From Burkholderia sp. (lineage in GTDB: Bacteria > Pseudomonadota > Gammaproteobacteria > Burkholderiales > Burkholderiaceae), in NCBI GenBank assembly GCA_040954445.1, contig CP144361.1, positions 806,001-870,000 on the forward strand: a DNA stretch of 64,000 nt, read 5' to 3'. Below, one piece after another: positions 30,350 to 41,151 of the stretch (positions are counted from its first letter, which is position 1; every line of letters begins with the position of its first letter). A model generated the notes under the pieces. That model saw nothing but the letters and a program-made list of their open reading frames with translations. It searched no databases and was not told where the DNA came from. A program made the translations under genes and the position numbers.

Positions 30350-31150
30350 ACATTGTCGCATAAATCGAGCGTGGGGACACCATGGCATCGGACGGGCATA
30401 ATTCAGGCGATACGAACCGATTGCGGACGAGCGAGGTCCGCCATGCGGTTGATGACGCCGCCGCGCAGGCGACCTCGGTCGCCTGCGCGGCGATGTGACG
30501 CGCCCAGAGACAGTGGCCGGTGAGGGTCTTGAACCGATACATCGCATTCTCGGCAAGCGATCGCCGGTGGTAGCCACTGTCTTGCTTCCATGCTCGACGA
30601 CCGGCACGGGCAATTGCATCGACCGCGCCATTACGCCACGCCGCACCGGGCATATCCGCTGGCCAATGAACGGCACCTTCGCGTGGCGGAATCGAAGGAA
30701 TAGCACTGCGTGCAGCAATGGCCGCATGGCATGGCTTGGTGTCGTAGGCACCATCACCTCCGATGACATCGATTTGTTCTTCGCGTGGAATCTGGTCGAG
30801 CAACTTGGCCAGAGCGTCACCGTCAGCCACATTCTGATTCGTCATTAGCGCGGCACTTGAACCGTATTCGCGTTGAGCGCGAGATGGAGTTTACGCCACG
30901 TGCGCCGCTTCGAGTAGCCGTGCTGGCGCAGCTTCCATTCACCTGCTCCATAGACCTTCAGACCGGTGCTGTCGACAACCAGATAGATCGGTTCATTGTC
31001 ACGAAGGATCGGCAGTTCGACATCAAGCGTTTTTGCCCGGCGACAGAGTGTGGTGTAATTCGGCACCGGCAAGCTCGGGAAGGCCAGATCGCGCAGAGCT
31101 TTGGGTGAAATCTTGCACAGTGCGCAAGCTCCGTCGATAGACGGACTTCA
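30350..31150 (-). mobile_element. IS903-type copy lacking its left end, inverted
   Basis: A degenerate right end (CATTGTCGCATAAATCGAGC) and the reversed transposase, truncated near ALLGVK (about 31150) just before the dapA leader. It carries shifts at HIAAQATEVACAAAS and around the first DDE block. Confidence 0.88.
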
Positions 31151-31174
31151 CGTTATTGATTGATCCGCTACAAT
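31147..31174 (+). promoter_or_regulatory. Candidate dapA promoter at the IS boundary
   Basis: TACAAT (31169-31174) is a good -10. A weak TTCACG (31147-31152) sits 16 bp upstream at the edge of IS sequence, so the -35 may be IS-supplied. It lies 34 bp before the chosen dapA start. Confidence 0.35.
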
Positions 31175-31207
31175 CAACATTTATTGGATTTACTTTCATT
31201 GCGTTTC

Positions 31208-32110
31208 ATGGATAACGACACTCAAGACGATATTCAATTTAGCGGCAGCATGCCCGCGATCGTGACCCCGATGACCGAAGACGGCAGCCTCGATCTGCCC
31301 GCTTTCCGCAATCTGGTCGACTGGCATATCAAAGAAGGAACAGATGGGCTCGTGGTAGTCGGTACCAGTGGCGAATCGGCCACCTTGTCGGTCGACGAGC
31401 ACGTGCTCACGATCAAGACAGCGGTCGAGCACGCGTCCAAGCGTGTCCCGATCATCGCGGGCACGGGCGGCAATTCCACGGTCGAGGCAATCGAACTGAC
31501 TCGCCAGGCCAAATTGGTCGGTGCCGATGCCACCCTGCAGGTGGTGCCATATTACAACAAGCCGCCCCAGGAAGGTATGTACCGCCACTTCCGTGCGATC
31601 GCCGAAGCGGTCGAGCTTCCGGTAATTCTCTACAACGTTCCGGGCCGCACCGGCGCAGACATGACCAACGAGACCATCCTGCGCTGTGCGCAGGTGCCGG
31701 GAATAGTGGGCGTGAAGGACGCAACCGGCAACATCAATCGCGCCGCACAGCTAATCAAGGCTGTGCCGCAGGGCTTCGGCATCTACAGCGGCGACGATCC
31801 GACCGCGATCGCACTGATGCTGCTGGGCGGCCACGGCAATATCTCGGTGACCGCCAACGTCGCGCCGCGTGCGATGAGCGAGCTGTGCCGCGCAGCGATT
31901 GCTGGCGACGCGAAGACAGCGCGAAAGATCCACATGCACCTGCTTTCTCTGCACCAGCACCTGTTCGCCGATGCGAACCCGATCCCGGTAAAGTGGGCGC
32001 TGCAGGAAATGGGTAAAATTCGCGGCGGAATTCGCCTGCCGCTGATGGTGCTCGACGAGCGCTATCACAATATTGTGCGCAGCGCGCTACGCGAAGCCGG
32101 CATTGTTTGA
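31208..32110 (+). CDS. dapA: 4-hydroxy-tetrahydrodipicolinate synthase
   Basis: Condenses pyruvate and aspartate semialdehyde, committing step to lysine and diaminopimelate. 300 residues from [20 protein letters not shown]. The longer frame upstream is leader sequence. Motifs: [12 protein letters not shown] (about 55-66), proton-relay tyrosine [14 protein letters not shown] (about 117-130), [10 protein letters not shown], Schiff-base lysine GVKDATGN (about 170-177) and YSGDDP. Intact. bamC, normally the next gene in Burkholderia, is pushed 1.9 kb downstream by IS copies. Confidence 0.96.
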   Translation: MDNDTQDDIQFSGSMPAIVTPMTEDGSLDLPAFRNLVDWHIKEGTDGLVVVGTSGESATLSVDEHVLTIKTAVEHASKRVPIIAGTGGNSTVEAIELTRQAKLVGADATLQVVPYYNKPPQEGMYRHFRAIAEAVELPVILYNVPGRTGADMTNETILRCAQVPGIVGVKDATGNINRAAQLIKAVPQGFGIYSGDDPTAIALMLLGGHGNISVTANVAPRAMSELCRAAIAGDAKTARKIHMHLLSLHQHLFADANPIPVKWALQEMGKIRGGIRLPLMVLDERYHNIVRSALREAGIV

Positions 32111-32133
32111 TCGACACGAACGGTCGCACTTGT

Positions 32134-32871
32134 GGCGTTGTTGCATAAATCGAGTGTGTCGATGCAATAGCATCGACGGGGGCGTTGTTGCATAAATCAA
32201 GTGCGAGGACGCAATGGCATCGACGGGCATATTGATCACGAATTTCGGATCAATAATTTCAGGCGATATGAACGGATTGCGGACGAGCGAGGTCCGCCAT
32301 ACGGTTGATGACGCCGACGCGAATGGAGACCTCGGTCGCCTGCGAGTCGATGTGACGCGCCCAGAGACAGTTGCCGGTGAGGGTCTTGAACCGATACATC
32401 GCATTCTCGGCAAGCGATCGCCGGTGGTAGCCACTGTCTTGCTTCCATGCTCGACGACCGGCACGGGCAATTGCATCAACCGCGCCATTACGCCACGCCG
32501 CACCGGGCATATCCGCTGGCCAATGAACGGCACCCTCGCGTGGCGGAATCGAAGGAATAGCACTGCGTGCAGCAATGGCCGCATGGCATGGCTTGGTGTC
32601 GTAGGCACCATCACCGCCGATGACATCGATTTGTTCTTCGCGTGGAATCTGGTCGAGCAACTTGGCCAGAGCGTCACCGTCAGCCACATTCTGATTCGTC
32701 ATTAGCGCGGCATGCACTTGACTCGTATTCGCGTTGAGCGCGAGATGGACTTTACGCCACGTGCGCCGCTTCGAGTAGCCGTGCTCGCGCACCTTCCATT
32801 CACCTTCTCCATAGACCTTCAGATCGGTTCTGTCGAAAACCAGATGGATCGGTGCATTATCACGAAGGATC
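32134..32871 (-). mobile_element. IS903-type copy with duplicated right tip, 5'-truncated
   Basis: A 47-bp right-end tip (32134-32180) precedes a second right end (32181). The reversed transposase is open from about PILRDNAPIHLVFDRTDLKV to SVHIA, with the YREK motif intact but the N-terminal third gone. A 22-bp TA-flanked micro-insertion sits at 32230-32255. Confidence 0.87.
32230..32255. repeat. TA-flanked 22-bp micro-insertion
   Basis: Same insertion at the same IS position as at 26258, inherited by copying of the IS right end rather than independent insertion. Confidence 0.8.
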
Positions 32872-33999
32872 GGCATTGTGGCATAAATCGAGCGCGATCC
32901 GTTGACGTTTACGCGCAACGGTCGCGGGGCCAGCCTCCTATCAAGTCAGATTCCAGAGTAACTGCCTAATTTTTGCCAAGAAAATGCGCAAGGACATACA
33001 CAAGAAAGGTGAGCCGAAGGCACGCTACCGTGTCAGGAATTGGGCGGCCTATAATGAAGGCCTGATCAACCGGGGAAACGTAGCAATATGGATAGATGAA
33101 GCCTTCCTTGCCAGCATACCCGATGCCATACCCACACGTGGTCGCCCGTGTCTATACGGCGATACGCTGATTCAGGCATTACTGGGCGTGAAGACCGTCT
33201 ATCGACTGACGTTGCGCGCCCTGCAAGGTTGCACCCAAAGTCTGCGCGATCTGGCCTTCCCGAGCTTGCCGGTTCCGAATCACACCACGCTCTGTCGCTG
33301 GGCAAAAACGCTTGATGTCGAACTGCCGATCCTTCGTGACAATGAACCGATCCATCTGGTTGTCGACAGCACCGATCTGAAGGTCTATGGAGAAGGTGAG
33401 TGGAAGGTGAGCCAGCACGGCTACTCGAAGCGGCGCATGTGGCGTAAAGTCCATCTCGTGCTCAACCCGAATATGGGTCAAGTGCATGCCGTCGCTCATG
33501 ACGCATCAAAATGATGGCTGACGCTGACGCTCTGGCCAAGTTGCTCGACCAGATTCCACGCAAAGAACAAATCGATGTCATCAACGGTGACGGTGCCTAC
33601 GACACCAATCCATGCCATGCAGCTATTGCTGCACGCAGTGTTATTCCTTCGATTCCGCCACGCGATTGTTTCGCTCAATTGGGGCCAGCGGATATGCCCG
33701 GTGCGGCGTGGTGTAATGGGGTGGTTGATGCAATTGCCCGTGACGGTCGTCGAGAATGGAAGCAAGACAGTGGCTACCACCGGCGATCGCTTGCCGAGAA
33801 TGCGATGTATCGGTTCAAGACCCTCACCGGCCACTGTCTCTGGGCGCGTCACATCGACGCGCAGGCGACCGAGGTCGCCGTTCGCGTCGGCGTCATCAAC
33901 CGCATGGTGGACCTCGCTCGTCCGCCATCCGTTCGTATTGCTTGAAATTATGCCCGTCGATGCCATTGCATCCTCACGCTCGATTTATGCAACAACGCC
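32872..33999 (+). mobile_element. IS903-type copy, full length (1128 bp)
   Basis: Diverged left tip (GGCATTGTGGCATAAATCGA) and good right TIR. Transposase MRKDIHKKGEPKARYRV is open to about GQVHAVAHD (33505), then shifted. The second part has changes such as IDVINGDGAYDTN. It ends 6 bp before the bamC start codon. Confidence 0.92.
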
Positions 34000-34005
34000 G
34001 ATTTC

Positions 34006-35151
34006 ATGAAACATTTCGCTTTTTTCTCCCGCGCCCTCCAGGCGTCGCTGGTGGCGTTCTTGCTCGGCGCGCTGGCCGGTTGCGAAACACTGAATCACTA
34101 CCTTTCACCGGACCGGGTCAACTACAAATCTACCGGCGTTTCGCCACCGCTGGTGGTGCCTAAGGACCTCACTTCGGTGCCAGTCAATCCTCCGTACACT
34201 GCGCCGCCGACCAGCGCTGGCCTGGGCTCAGTGCCGCAGTGCGCGGTTACGCTCGCCGGTAACTCGACCGAAGGTCAGCCGAGAGCGCAGGATCCGTACG
34301 GCATGCACGTCGAGCAGCACGGCGACCGCCGCTGGCTGGTAGTGGATGGCTGCACGCCCGAGCAGCTTTGGCCGCAGTTGAAGGACTTCTGGATCGATAA
34401 CGGCTTCGCGCTCAAGACCGACGCGCCGACCACAGGTATCCTGACCACCAAATGGGCCGAGAACCGTGCCAACATCCCCGACGACTGGTTTCGCCACACC
34501 ATCGGTCGCGTGATCGACTTCGCCTATTCTTCGGGCACGCACGACAGTTTCTGCACGCTCATCACGCGCTGCGCAGACGGCTCGACCGACATCTCTATCA
34601 CGCATAGCGCGATAGAGGAAGTGTTGACGGGCCCGCATGGCGGCGATTCCTCACGCTGGGTTGAGCGGCCACGTAACCCGGTGTTGGAGGCCGTGTTCTT
34701 GGCCAAACTGATGGAAAAGTTCGGCCTGACTGAAGCCCAGGCCAAGCAGCGGCTAACCGACGCGCAGCTGGCCAACGCGCTGGTCAAGGTAGTCGACACG
34801 AGCTCGGGAGCGCCCACCCTGGATCTGTCCGAATCTTTTGATCGTGCTTGGCTGCGTGTGGGCCTCGCGCTCGACCGCACTAACTTTGCGGTCGACAACG
34901 GCGATCGCCAGAAGGGCCTCTACACGATGCACTACGCGAATTCCTCGGAGGAGCTCAAACGCGAAGGTCTATTCGGTAAGCTGTTCTGCGGCGGCGCGCC
35001 GGTCGCCAAGCCGGGCAAGAAGTTCTTCGTTAGGGTGCGTGCCAGTGCCGACGCGAAAACCCAGGTCGCGGTGGTCGATGCGAACGGCCAAGCTGACCAC
35101 TCGACCGATGCGCGGCGCATCATCACGCTGCTGGACTCGCAACTGAACTGA
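34006..35151 (+). CDS. bamC: Outer membrane assembly lipoprotein BamC
   Basis: Lipoprotein of the BAM complex inserting beta-barrel proteins in the outer membrane. 381 residues. Lipoprotein signal peptide with lipobox LAGC (SLVAFLLGALAGCETL, mature Cys at about 26), then a Pro-rich segment (PPLVVPKDLTSVP) and two helix-grip-type domains (about 105-220 and 265-380). In Burkholderia it follows dapA. The IS right end stops 6 bp before ATG (AACAACGCCGATTTC), so no native ribosome site remains and translation may be poor. The reading frame is undamaged. Confidence 0.9.
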   Translation: MKHFAFFSRALQASLVAFLLGALAGCETLNHYLSPDRVNYKSTGVSPPLVVPKDLTSVPVNPPYTAPPTSAGLGSVPQCAVTLAGNSTEGQPRAQDPYGMHVEQHGDRRWLVVDGCTPEQLWPQLKDFWIDNGFALKTDAPTTGILTTKWAENRANIPDDWFRHTIGRVIDFAYSSGTHDSFCTLITRCADGSTDISITHSAIEEVLTGPHGGDSSRWVERPRNPVLEAVFLAKLMEKFGLTEAQAKQRLTDAQLANALVKVVDTSSGAPTLDLSESFDRAWLRVGLALDRTNFAVDNGDRQKGLYTMHYANSSEELKREGLFGKLFCGGAPVAKPGKKFFVRVRASADAKTQVAVVDANGQADHSTDARRIITLLDSQLN

Positions 35152-35182
35152 GCGAGGCCGGGTACTTCACGAGCCTTGGCAG

Positions 35183-36169
35183 GCCGTTGTTGCATAAATC
35201 GACTGTGAGGACGCAATGGCATCGACGGGACGTTGTTGCATAAATCGAGCGTGAGGAGGTAATGGAATGGATTGCGGACGAGCAAGGTCCGCTATACGGT
35301 TGATTACGCCGACGCGAACGGTGACCTCGGTCGCCTCTGCGCGTCGATGTGAAGCGCCCAGAGACAGTTTCCGGTGAGCGTCTTCAACCGATATATCGCA
35401 TTCTCGGCAAGCGATCGCCGGTGGCAGCCACCGTCTTTCTTCCATTCTCGACGACCATCATGGTCAATTGCATCAACCGCGCCGTTACGTCACGCCACAT
35501 CGGGGTGTATCCGCTCGCCAAATGCGCGGCACCCTCGCCTGGCGGAATCGCAGGACCAGCACTGACCGCATGGCATGCCTTGGCTTGGTGTCGTAGGCAC
35601 CGTCTTTGCCGATGACATCGATCTGTTCGTCGCGCGGAATTTAGTCGAGCAACTTGGATAGAGCGTCACTGTCAGCCACATTCTCATGCGTCATTATTGA
35701 TTTATATTTGCGTTGAGCGCGAGATGGACTTTACGCCACGTGCGCCGCTTCGAGTAGCCGTGCTGGCGCACCTTCGATTCACCTTCGCCATAGACCTTCA
35801 GACCGGTACTGTCGACAACTAAATGGATCGGTTCATTGTCACGAAGGATCGGCAGTTCGACATCAAGCGTTTTTACCCGGCGACAGAGCGTGGTGTAATT
35901 CGGCACCGGCAAGCTCGGGAAGGCCAGATCGCACAGACTTTGGGTGAAACCTTGCAGGACGCGCAACCTTAGTCGATAGACGGTCTTCACGCCAAGTAAT
36001 GTCTGAATCAGCGTATCGCCGTATAGACGCGGGCGACCACGTTTAGGTATGGCGTCGGGTATTCTGGCAAGGCAGGCTTCATCTATCCATATCGTCACGT
36101 GTCTCTCGTTGATCAGGCCTGCATTGTATATGCCGCCCAATTCCTGACACGGTATCGTGCCTTCGGCTC
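35183..36169 (-). mobile_element. IS903-type copy, older divergent subtype, inverted
   Basis: Two stacked right-end tips (35183, about 35231), then a reversed transposase with many substitutions and indels. The N-terminal half reads INERHVTIWIDEACLARIPD to VRQHGYSKRRTWRKVHLALN; an IS630-tip-like TATTGATTTA interrupts GQVHA near 35696. The left end is missing. Confidence 0.85.
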
Positions 36170-36285
36170 GGCGTTGTTGCATCCTCACACTCGATTTATG
36201 CAACAACGCCCCTCTGATGTGGTGAGCATGGAAAAACGAGACATAAGGGACGATTTTCTAATTTCAAGATCAAAAATTTTTGCTT
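36170..36285. repeat. Short IS903-tip pair followed by an IS630-type end
   Basis: 36170-36210: GGCGTTGTTGCA joined to a right-end tip ending GCAACAACGCC (41 bp). 36211-36285: GAGCATGGAAAAACGAGACA and TTCTAATTTCAAGATC, a half copy of the IS630-derived MITE without its outer tip. The ~85 bp of AT-rich sequence that follow lead to the tRNA. Confidence 0.6.
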
Positions 36286-36371
36286 CATATACTGCTTGCC
36301 CGCCGCTAGAATTTCTGCAAAAATGAAAAATTTATTGTAAACTAGTCAAATGTGTAAGATTTGACCTCTCT

Positions 36372-36456
36372 GCCTAGGTGGTGAAATTGGTAGACGCAGG
36401 GGACTCAAAATCCCCCGCCGCAAGGCGTGCCGGTTCGATTCCGGCCCTGGGCACCA
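36372..36456 (+). tRNA. tRNA-Leu (anticodon CAA)
   Basis: 85 nt including encoded CCA. The acceptor stem GCCTAGG pairs with CCTGGGC. Anticodon arm GGGGA-CTCAAAA-TCCCC puts CAA at 34-36 (reads UUG). A long variable arm (CGCCGCAAGGCG) marks class II, and the T-arm is GCCGGTTCGATTCCGGC. The IS begins 9 bp after the CCA. Confidence 0.96.
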
Positions 36457-36465
36457 GTATTAAAC

Positions 36466-37591
36466 GGCGTTGTTGCATAAATCGAGCGTGAGGATGCCAT
36501 GGCATCGACGGGCATAATTGCAGGCGATACAAACGGATTGCGGACGAGCGAGGTCCGCCATACGGTTGATGGCTCCGACGCGAACGGAGACCTCGGTCGC
36601 CTGCGCGTCGATGTGACGCGCCCAGAGACAGTTGCCGGTGAGGGTCTTGAACTGATACATCGCATTCTCGGCAAGCGATCGCCGGTGGTAGCCACACTGT
36701 GTTGCTTCCATTCTCGACGACCGTCACGGGTAACTGCATCAACCGCGCCATTAGGCCACGCCGCACCGGGCATATCCGCTGGCCAATGAACGGCACCCTC
36801 GCGTGGCGGAATCGAAGGAATAGCACTGCGTGCAGCGATGGCCGCATGACATGGCTTGGTGTCGTAGGCACCATCACCGCCGATGACATCGATTTGTTCT
36901 TCGCGTGGAATCTGGTCGAGCAACTTGGCCAGAGCGTCACCGTCAGCCACATTCTGATTCGTCATTAGCGCGGCATGCACTTGACCCGTATTCGCGTTGA
37001 GCGCGAGATGGACTTTACGCCACGTGCGCCGCTTCGAGTAGCCGTGCTGGCGGACCTTCCATTCACCTTCTCCATAAACCTTCAGACCGGTGCTGTCGAC
37101 AACCAGATGGATCGGTTCATTGTCACGAAGGATCGGCAGTTCGACATCAAGCGTTTTTGCCCGGCGACAGAGCGTGGTGTAATTCGGCACCGGCAAGCTC
37201 GGAAAGGCCAGATCGCGCAGACTTTGGGTGAAACCTTGCAGGGCGCGCAACGTCAGTCGATAGACGGTCTTCACGCCAAGTAATGACTGAATCAGCGTAT
37301 CGCCGTATAGACACGGGCGACCACGTGTGGGTATGGCATCGGGTATTCTGGCAAGGACGGCTTCATCTATCTATATTGTTACGTTCCCCCGGTTGATCAA
37401 GCCTTCATTATAGGCCGCCCAATTCCTGACACGGTAGCGTGCCTTCCGGCTCACCTTTCTTGTGTATGTCCTTGCGCATTTTCTTGGCAAAAATTAGGCA
37501 GTTACTCTGGAATCTGACTTGATAGGAGGCTGCCCCCGCGACCGTTGCGCGTAAACGTCAACGGCTTTCGCTCGATTTATGCAACAACGCC
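36466..37591 (-). mobile_element. IS903-type copy, full length (1126 bp), inverted
   Basis: Both TIRs present. The transposase is broken by an extra C near the start (about 37447) and by a 2-base insertion before the YREK motif (36697, EWKQHSVATTGDR). Otherwise very close to consensus, so recently active. The next 131 bp (37592-37722) hold nothing I recognise. Confidence 0.93.
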
Positions 37592-37722
37592 ATTGGCAAC
37601 AAGATCAGTCTCCGGCATCGTCGGCCAGAATGCCAATCCACATCGCGGTGTGAGTACGTTGGGGCCCAACGCTGGGGACAACAACGCCCGTTGCCGATCG
37701 AATAATCGCCTGGCGCACGCCC

Positions 37723-39396
37723 TCAGATCAAGCCTTTCTTGCGCGTCGCCAGCGCCGTCTCCGAAAGGTCGACCTCGCGCATCAACTTGCCGAGCGTCTC
37801 GTCGTTGATCTTCTGCTCGGCGCGCATCCGGTACAACGCCGCGCGTTCTGCGCGCACTGCCGCGATCTTCATCTGTAGCTCCATCTTCTCGGCCTGCTTG
37901 GCCTCCGCACGTAGCGTGGCCGCGTCGTCAGCCTCGTCGAGGCTGACCAGGCGGCGCCGGTAGAGATCCATCACGCGGGCAGTCAGGTCGGCGCAGCGCG
38001 CTGCATCGGCTTCGTTGAGCGTTTCCGTCAGTGTATCGTGGGTCGCGTTGATCGCGCGGATCGCGGCCTGGGCGGCGACCGTACGCGCCGCTCGCTCCTC
38101 GTGCGCATGCGGGTTCGGCGTGGTGCTCAGGCCGCGCAGCAGCAGGGGCAGGGTGAATACGGCCACCAGCAGCGAGCCAAGGATCACGCCCGATGCGATG
38201 AAGATCGCCGTGTCGCGTCCGGCCAGTGGCATGCCATCGCCGAGCACTACCGGTAGCGACAGCACGCCGGCCAGCGTGATGGCGCCACGCACGCCGCCCA
38301 CCGTCATCAGCGCCATGGTGCGAAAACCCGCCCAGAATCCGGTCATGTCGCGCCGCGCGGAGCGCTTGCTGGCGAACCAGCACAGCAGCCAGACCCAGGC
38401 GAAACGGATTAGGTAGAGCGCGGCCATTATGGCTAGCACGTAGCCAATCATGACCACCACCAGCGCATCACTTTCGTGGTGGGCCGACAGCAGAGCGCGT
38501 CCGATGATCTGCGGCATCTGCAGGCCCAGCATGATGAACACCATGCCGTTGAACACAAACTCGATCATCAACCAGGTGCTCTCAGCGCGCACGCGAGCAG
38601 CCACCGTGCTGCTGCGCGAGAAGCTGGTGTAGTTCATCATCATCCCGGCCGCCACAGCCGAGAGGATACCTGAAAGTTCGAAATGCTCGGCAATCAGGTA
38701 GGAGGCGAATGGGATCAGCAGGGTCATTACGATGCCAGGCGCCGGATCGCCTTCCTGGGCCGCGTTCAGGAAACGCGTCGACAGCGTGCTGAACAGCCAG
38801 GCCAGCAGGGCACCCACCACCAATCCGCCTGAGGCAACGATCACGAAGTTGAGTGAGGCCTCGCGAAACGAAAACACGTCGGTTAGGGCTGCGGCGATCG
38901 CGAACTTCAGCGCGACCAGACCCGAGGCATCGTTCATCAGCGCCTCACCTTCGAGGATGTGGGTTAGCTGCGCCGGAATCCGGCCCTTGCCAGCGATGCC
39001 AGACAGCGCCACTGCATCAGTGGGCGAGAGCACCGCGGCCAGCGCGAAGGCGACCGGCAGAGGCAGGCCCGAGATCAGCCAGTGCCCAAAGTAACCCACG
39101 CCGACCACGGTGATAAATACCAGCCCAAAGGCCAGCATCAGAATCGCGCGCCGCTGCAGGTAGAGCTCGCGCTTGGGGATCCGCCAGCCGTCGGCGAACA
39201 GGAGCGGCGGGATGAATAGCAGCATGAAGATCTCTGGATCGAAGCTCACGTGTAGACCCAGCCTGGGCCAGGCGAGCAGGGCACCGATGGCAATCTGCAT
39301 CAGTGGTAGCGGCGGATGCCAGGGCAGCAGTCGGATCACGATTCCAGATAGAGCGACGGCGAGCAACAGGATGAGGACGGTGAAAACGATTTCCAT
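37723..39396 (-). CDS. CPA1-family Na+/H+ antiporter (NhaP/YjcE-like)
   Basis: Predicted inner-membrane cation/proton antiporter. 557 residues from MEIVFTVLILLLAVALSGI, with about 12 hydrophobic segments (1-410). Signature motifs are LSPTDAVALSGI (about 133-144) and the conserved GEALMNDASGLVALK (about 159-173), which carries the ND pair used in ion exchange. The soluble tail (about 415-557) is helical and charged (AEAKQAEKMELQMKIAAVRA), as in bacterial CPA1 proteins. Start chosen at the first membrane segment; the longer frame upstream is read-through from an IS. The exact substrate cannot be told from sequence. Confidence 0.9.
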   Translation of the reverse strand: MEIVFTVLILLLAVALSGIVIRLLPWHPPLPLMQIAIGALLAWPRLGLHVSFDPEIFMLLFIPPLLFADGWRIPKRELYLQRRAILMLAFGLVFITVVGVGYFGHWLISGLPLPVAFALAAVLSPTDAVALSGIAGKGRIPAQLTHILEGEALMNDASGLVALKFAIAAALTDVFSFREASLNFVIVASGGLVVGALLAWLFSTLSTRFLNAAQEGDPAPGIVMTLLIPFASYLIAEHFELSGILSAVAAGMMMNYTSFSRSSTVAARVRAESTWLMIEFVFNGMVFIMLGLQMPQIIGRALLSAHHESDALVVVMIGYVLAIMAALYLIRFAWVWLLCWFASKRSARRDMTGFWAGFRTMALMTVGGVRGAITLAGVLSLPVVLGDGMPLAGRDTAIFIASGVILGSLLVAVFTLPLLLRGLSTTPNPHAHEERAARTVAAQAAIRAINATHDTLTETLNEADAARCADLTARVMDLYRRRLVSLDEADDAATLRAEAKQAEKMELQMKIAAVRAERAALYRMRAEQKINDETLGKLMREVDLSETALATRKKGLI

Positions 39397-39475
39397 CGAT
39401 AGGGGTGGTTTCTCTTGACGGTGTAGGACCGGACGAGTGTAACGCACACGGGCGATGGGCGTCGTACGGTTTCGC

Positions 39476-40562
39476 GGCGTTGTTGCATAAATCGAGCGTG
39501 AGGACGCAATGGTATCGACGGGCATAATTTCAGGCGATACGAACGGATTGCGGACGAGCGAGGTCCGCCATGCGGTTGATGACGCCGACGCGCCCAGAGA
39601 CAGTGGCCGGTGAGGGTCTTGAACCGATACATCGCATTCTCGGCAAGCGATCGCCGGTGGTAGCCACACTGTGTTGCTTCCATTCTCGACGACCGTCACG
39701 GGCAATTGCATCAACCGCGCCATTACGCCACGCCGCACCGGGCATATCCGCTGGCCAATGAGCGGCACCCTCGCGTGGCGGAATCGAAGGAATAGCACTG
39801 CGTGCAGCAATGGCCGCATGGCATAGCTTGGTGTCGTAGGCACCATCACCGCCGATGACATCGATTTGTTCTTCGCGTGGAATTTGGTCGAGCAACTTGG
39901 CCAGAGCGTCACCGTCAGCCAAATTCTGATTCGTCATTAGCGCGGCATGCACTTGACCTGTATTCGCGTTGAGCGCGAGATGGACTTTACGCCACGTGCG
40001 CCGCTTCGAGTAGCCGTGCTGGCGCACCTTCCATTCACCTTCTCCATAGACCTTCAGACCAGTGCTGTCGACAACCAGATGGATCGGTTCATTGTCACGA
40101 AGGATCGGCAGTGCGACATCAAGCGTTTTTGCCCGGCGACAGAGCGTGGTGTAATTCGGAACCGGCAAGCTCGGGAAGGCCAAATCGCGCAGACTTTGGG
40201 TGAAACCTTGCAGGGCGCGCAAGGTCAGTCGATAGGCGGTCTTCACGCCAAGTAATGCCTGAATCAGCGTATCGCCGTATAGACACGGGCGACCACGTGT
40301 GGGTATGGCCTCGGGTATTCTGGCAAGGACGGCTTCATCTATCCATATTGTTACGTTCCCCCGGTTGATCAGGCCTTCATTATAGGCCGCCCAATTCCTG
40401 ACACGGTAGCGTGCCTTCGGCTCACGTTTCTTGTGTATGTCCTTGCGCATTTTCTTGGCAAAAATTAGGCAGTTACTCTGGAATCTGACTTGATAGGAGG
40501 CTGGCCCCACGACCGTTTCGCGTAAACGTCAACGGATCTCGCTCGATTTATGCAACAACGCC
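39476..40562 (-). mobile_element. IS903-type copy with internal deletion, inverted
   Basis: Both TIRs present. Transposase MRKDIHKKREPKARYRVRNW is open to EWKQHS, then a 2-base insertion (39665) shifts the frame. About 40 bp between GHCLWA and [11 protein letters not shown] are deleted. Flanking 9-mers differ. Confidence 0.92.
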
Positions 40563-41082
40563 GGAGTCAAGTGCATGCTGCGCTCATAACGCATCAGAAT
40601 GTGGCTGACGGTGAAGCTCTGACCAAGTTGCTCAACCAGATTCCACGCGAAGAACAAATCGATATCATCGGCGGTGACGGTGCCTACGACACCAAGCCAT
40701 GGCAGCGGCCATTGCTGCACGCAGTGCTATTCCTTCAATTCCGCCACGCGAGGGTGCTGCTCATTGGCCAGCTGATAGGCCCGGTGCGGCGTGGCGTAAT
40801 GGCGCGGTTGATGCAATTGCCCGTGACGGTCGTCGAGAATGGAAGCAACACAGTGGCTACCACCAGCGATCGCTTGCCGAGAATGCGATGTATCGGTTCA
40901 AGACCCTCACCGGCAACTGTCTTTGGGCGCGTCACATCGCCTCGCAGACGTCCGAGGTCGCCGTTCGCGTCGGCGTCATCAACCGTATGGCGGACCTCCC
41001 TCGTCCGTAATCCGTTCGTATCGCCTGAAATTATGCCCGTAGATGCCATGGCGTTCTCACGCTCGATTTATGCAACAACGCC
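40563..41082 (+). mobile_element. IS903-type 3' fragment
   Basis: Starts in GQVHAALI and runs to the right TIR, with shifts around the second DDE region (40700) and DLPRP changes. Abuts the left end of the copy at 39476. An IS630-tip-like stretch (AAGATCACGAATTTCGTATC) follows at 41087-41110. Confidence 0.85.
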
Positions 41083-41151
41083 ATTTTAAGATCACGAATT
41101 TCGTATCAATAAGCGTGGGCTGGAACGGCAGTGCAAGCCGGTCGCTCAAAA

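Noticed and set aside
37723..39912. 729-codon reading of the antiporter with a long N-terminal extension
   Set aside because: The first ~170 codons are an out-of-frame reading of an IS903-type transposase; the first membrane segment begins at MEIVFTVLI (39396).
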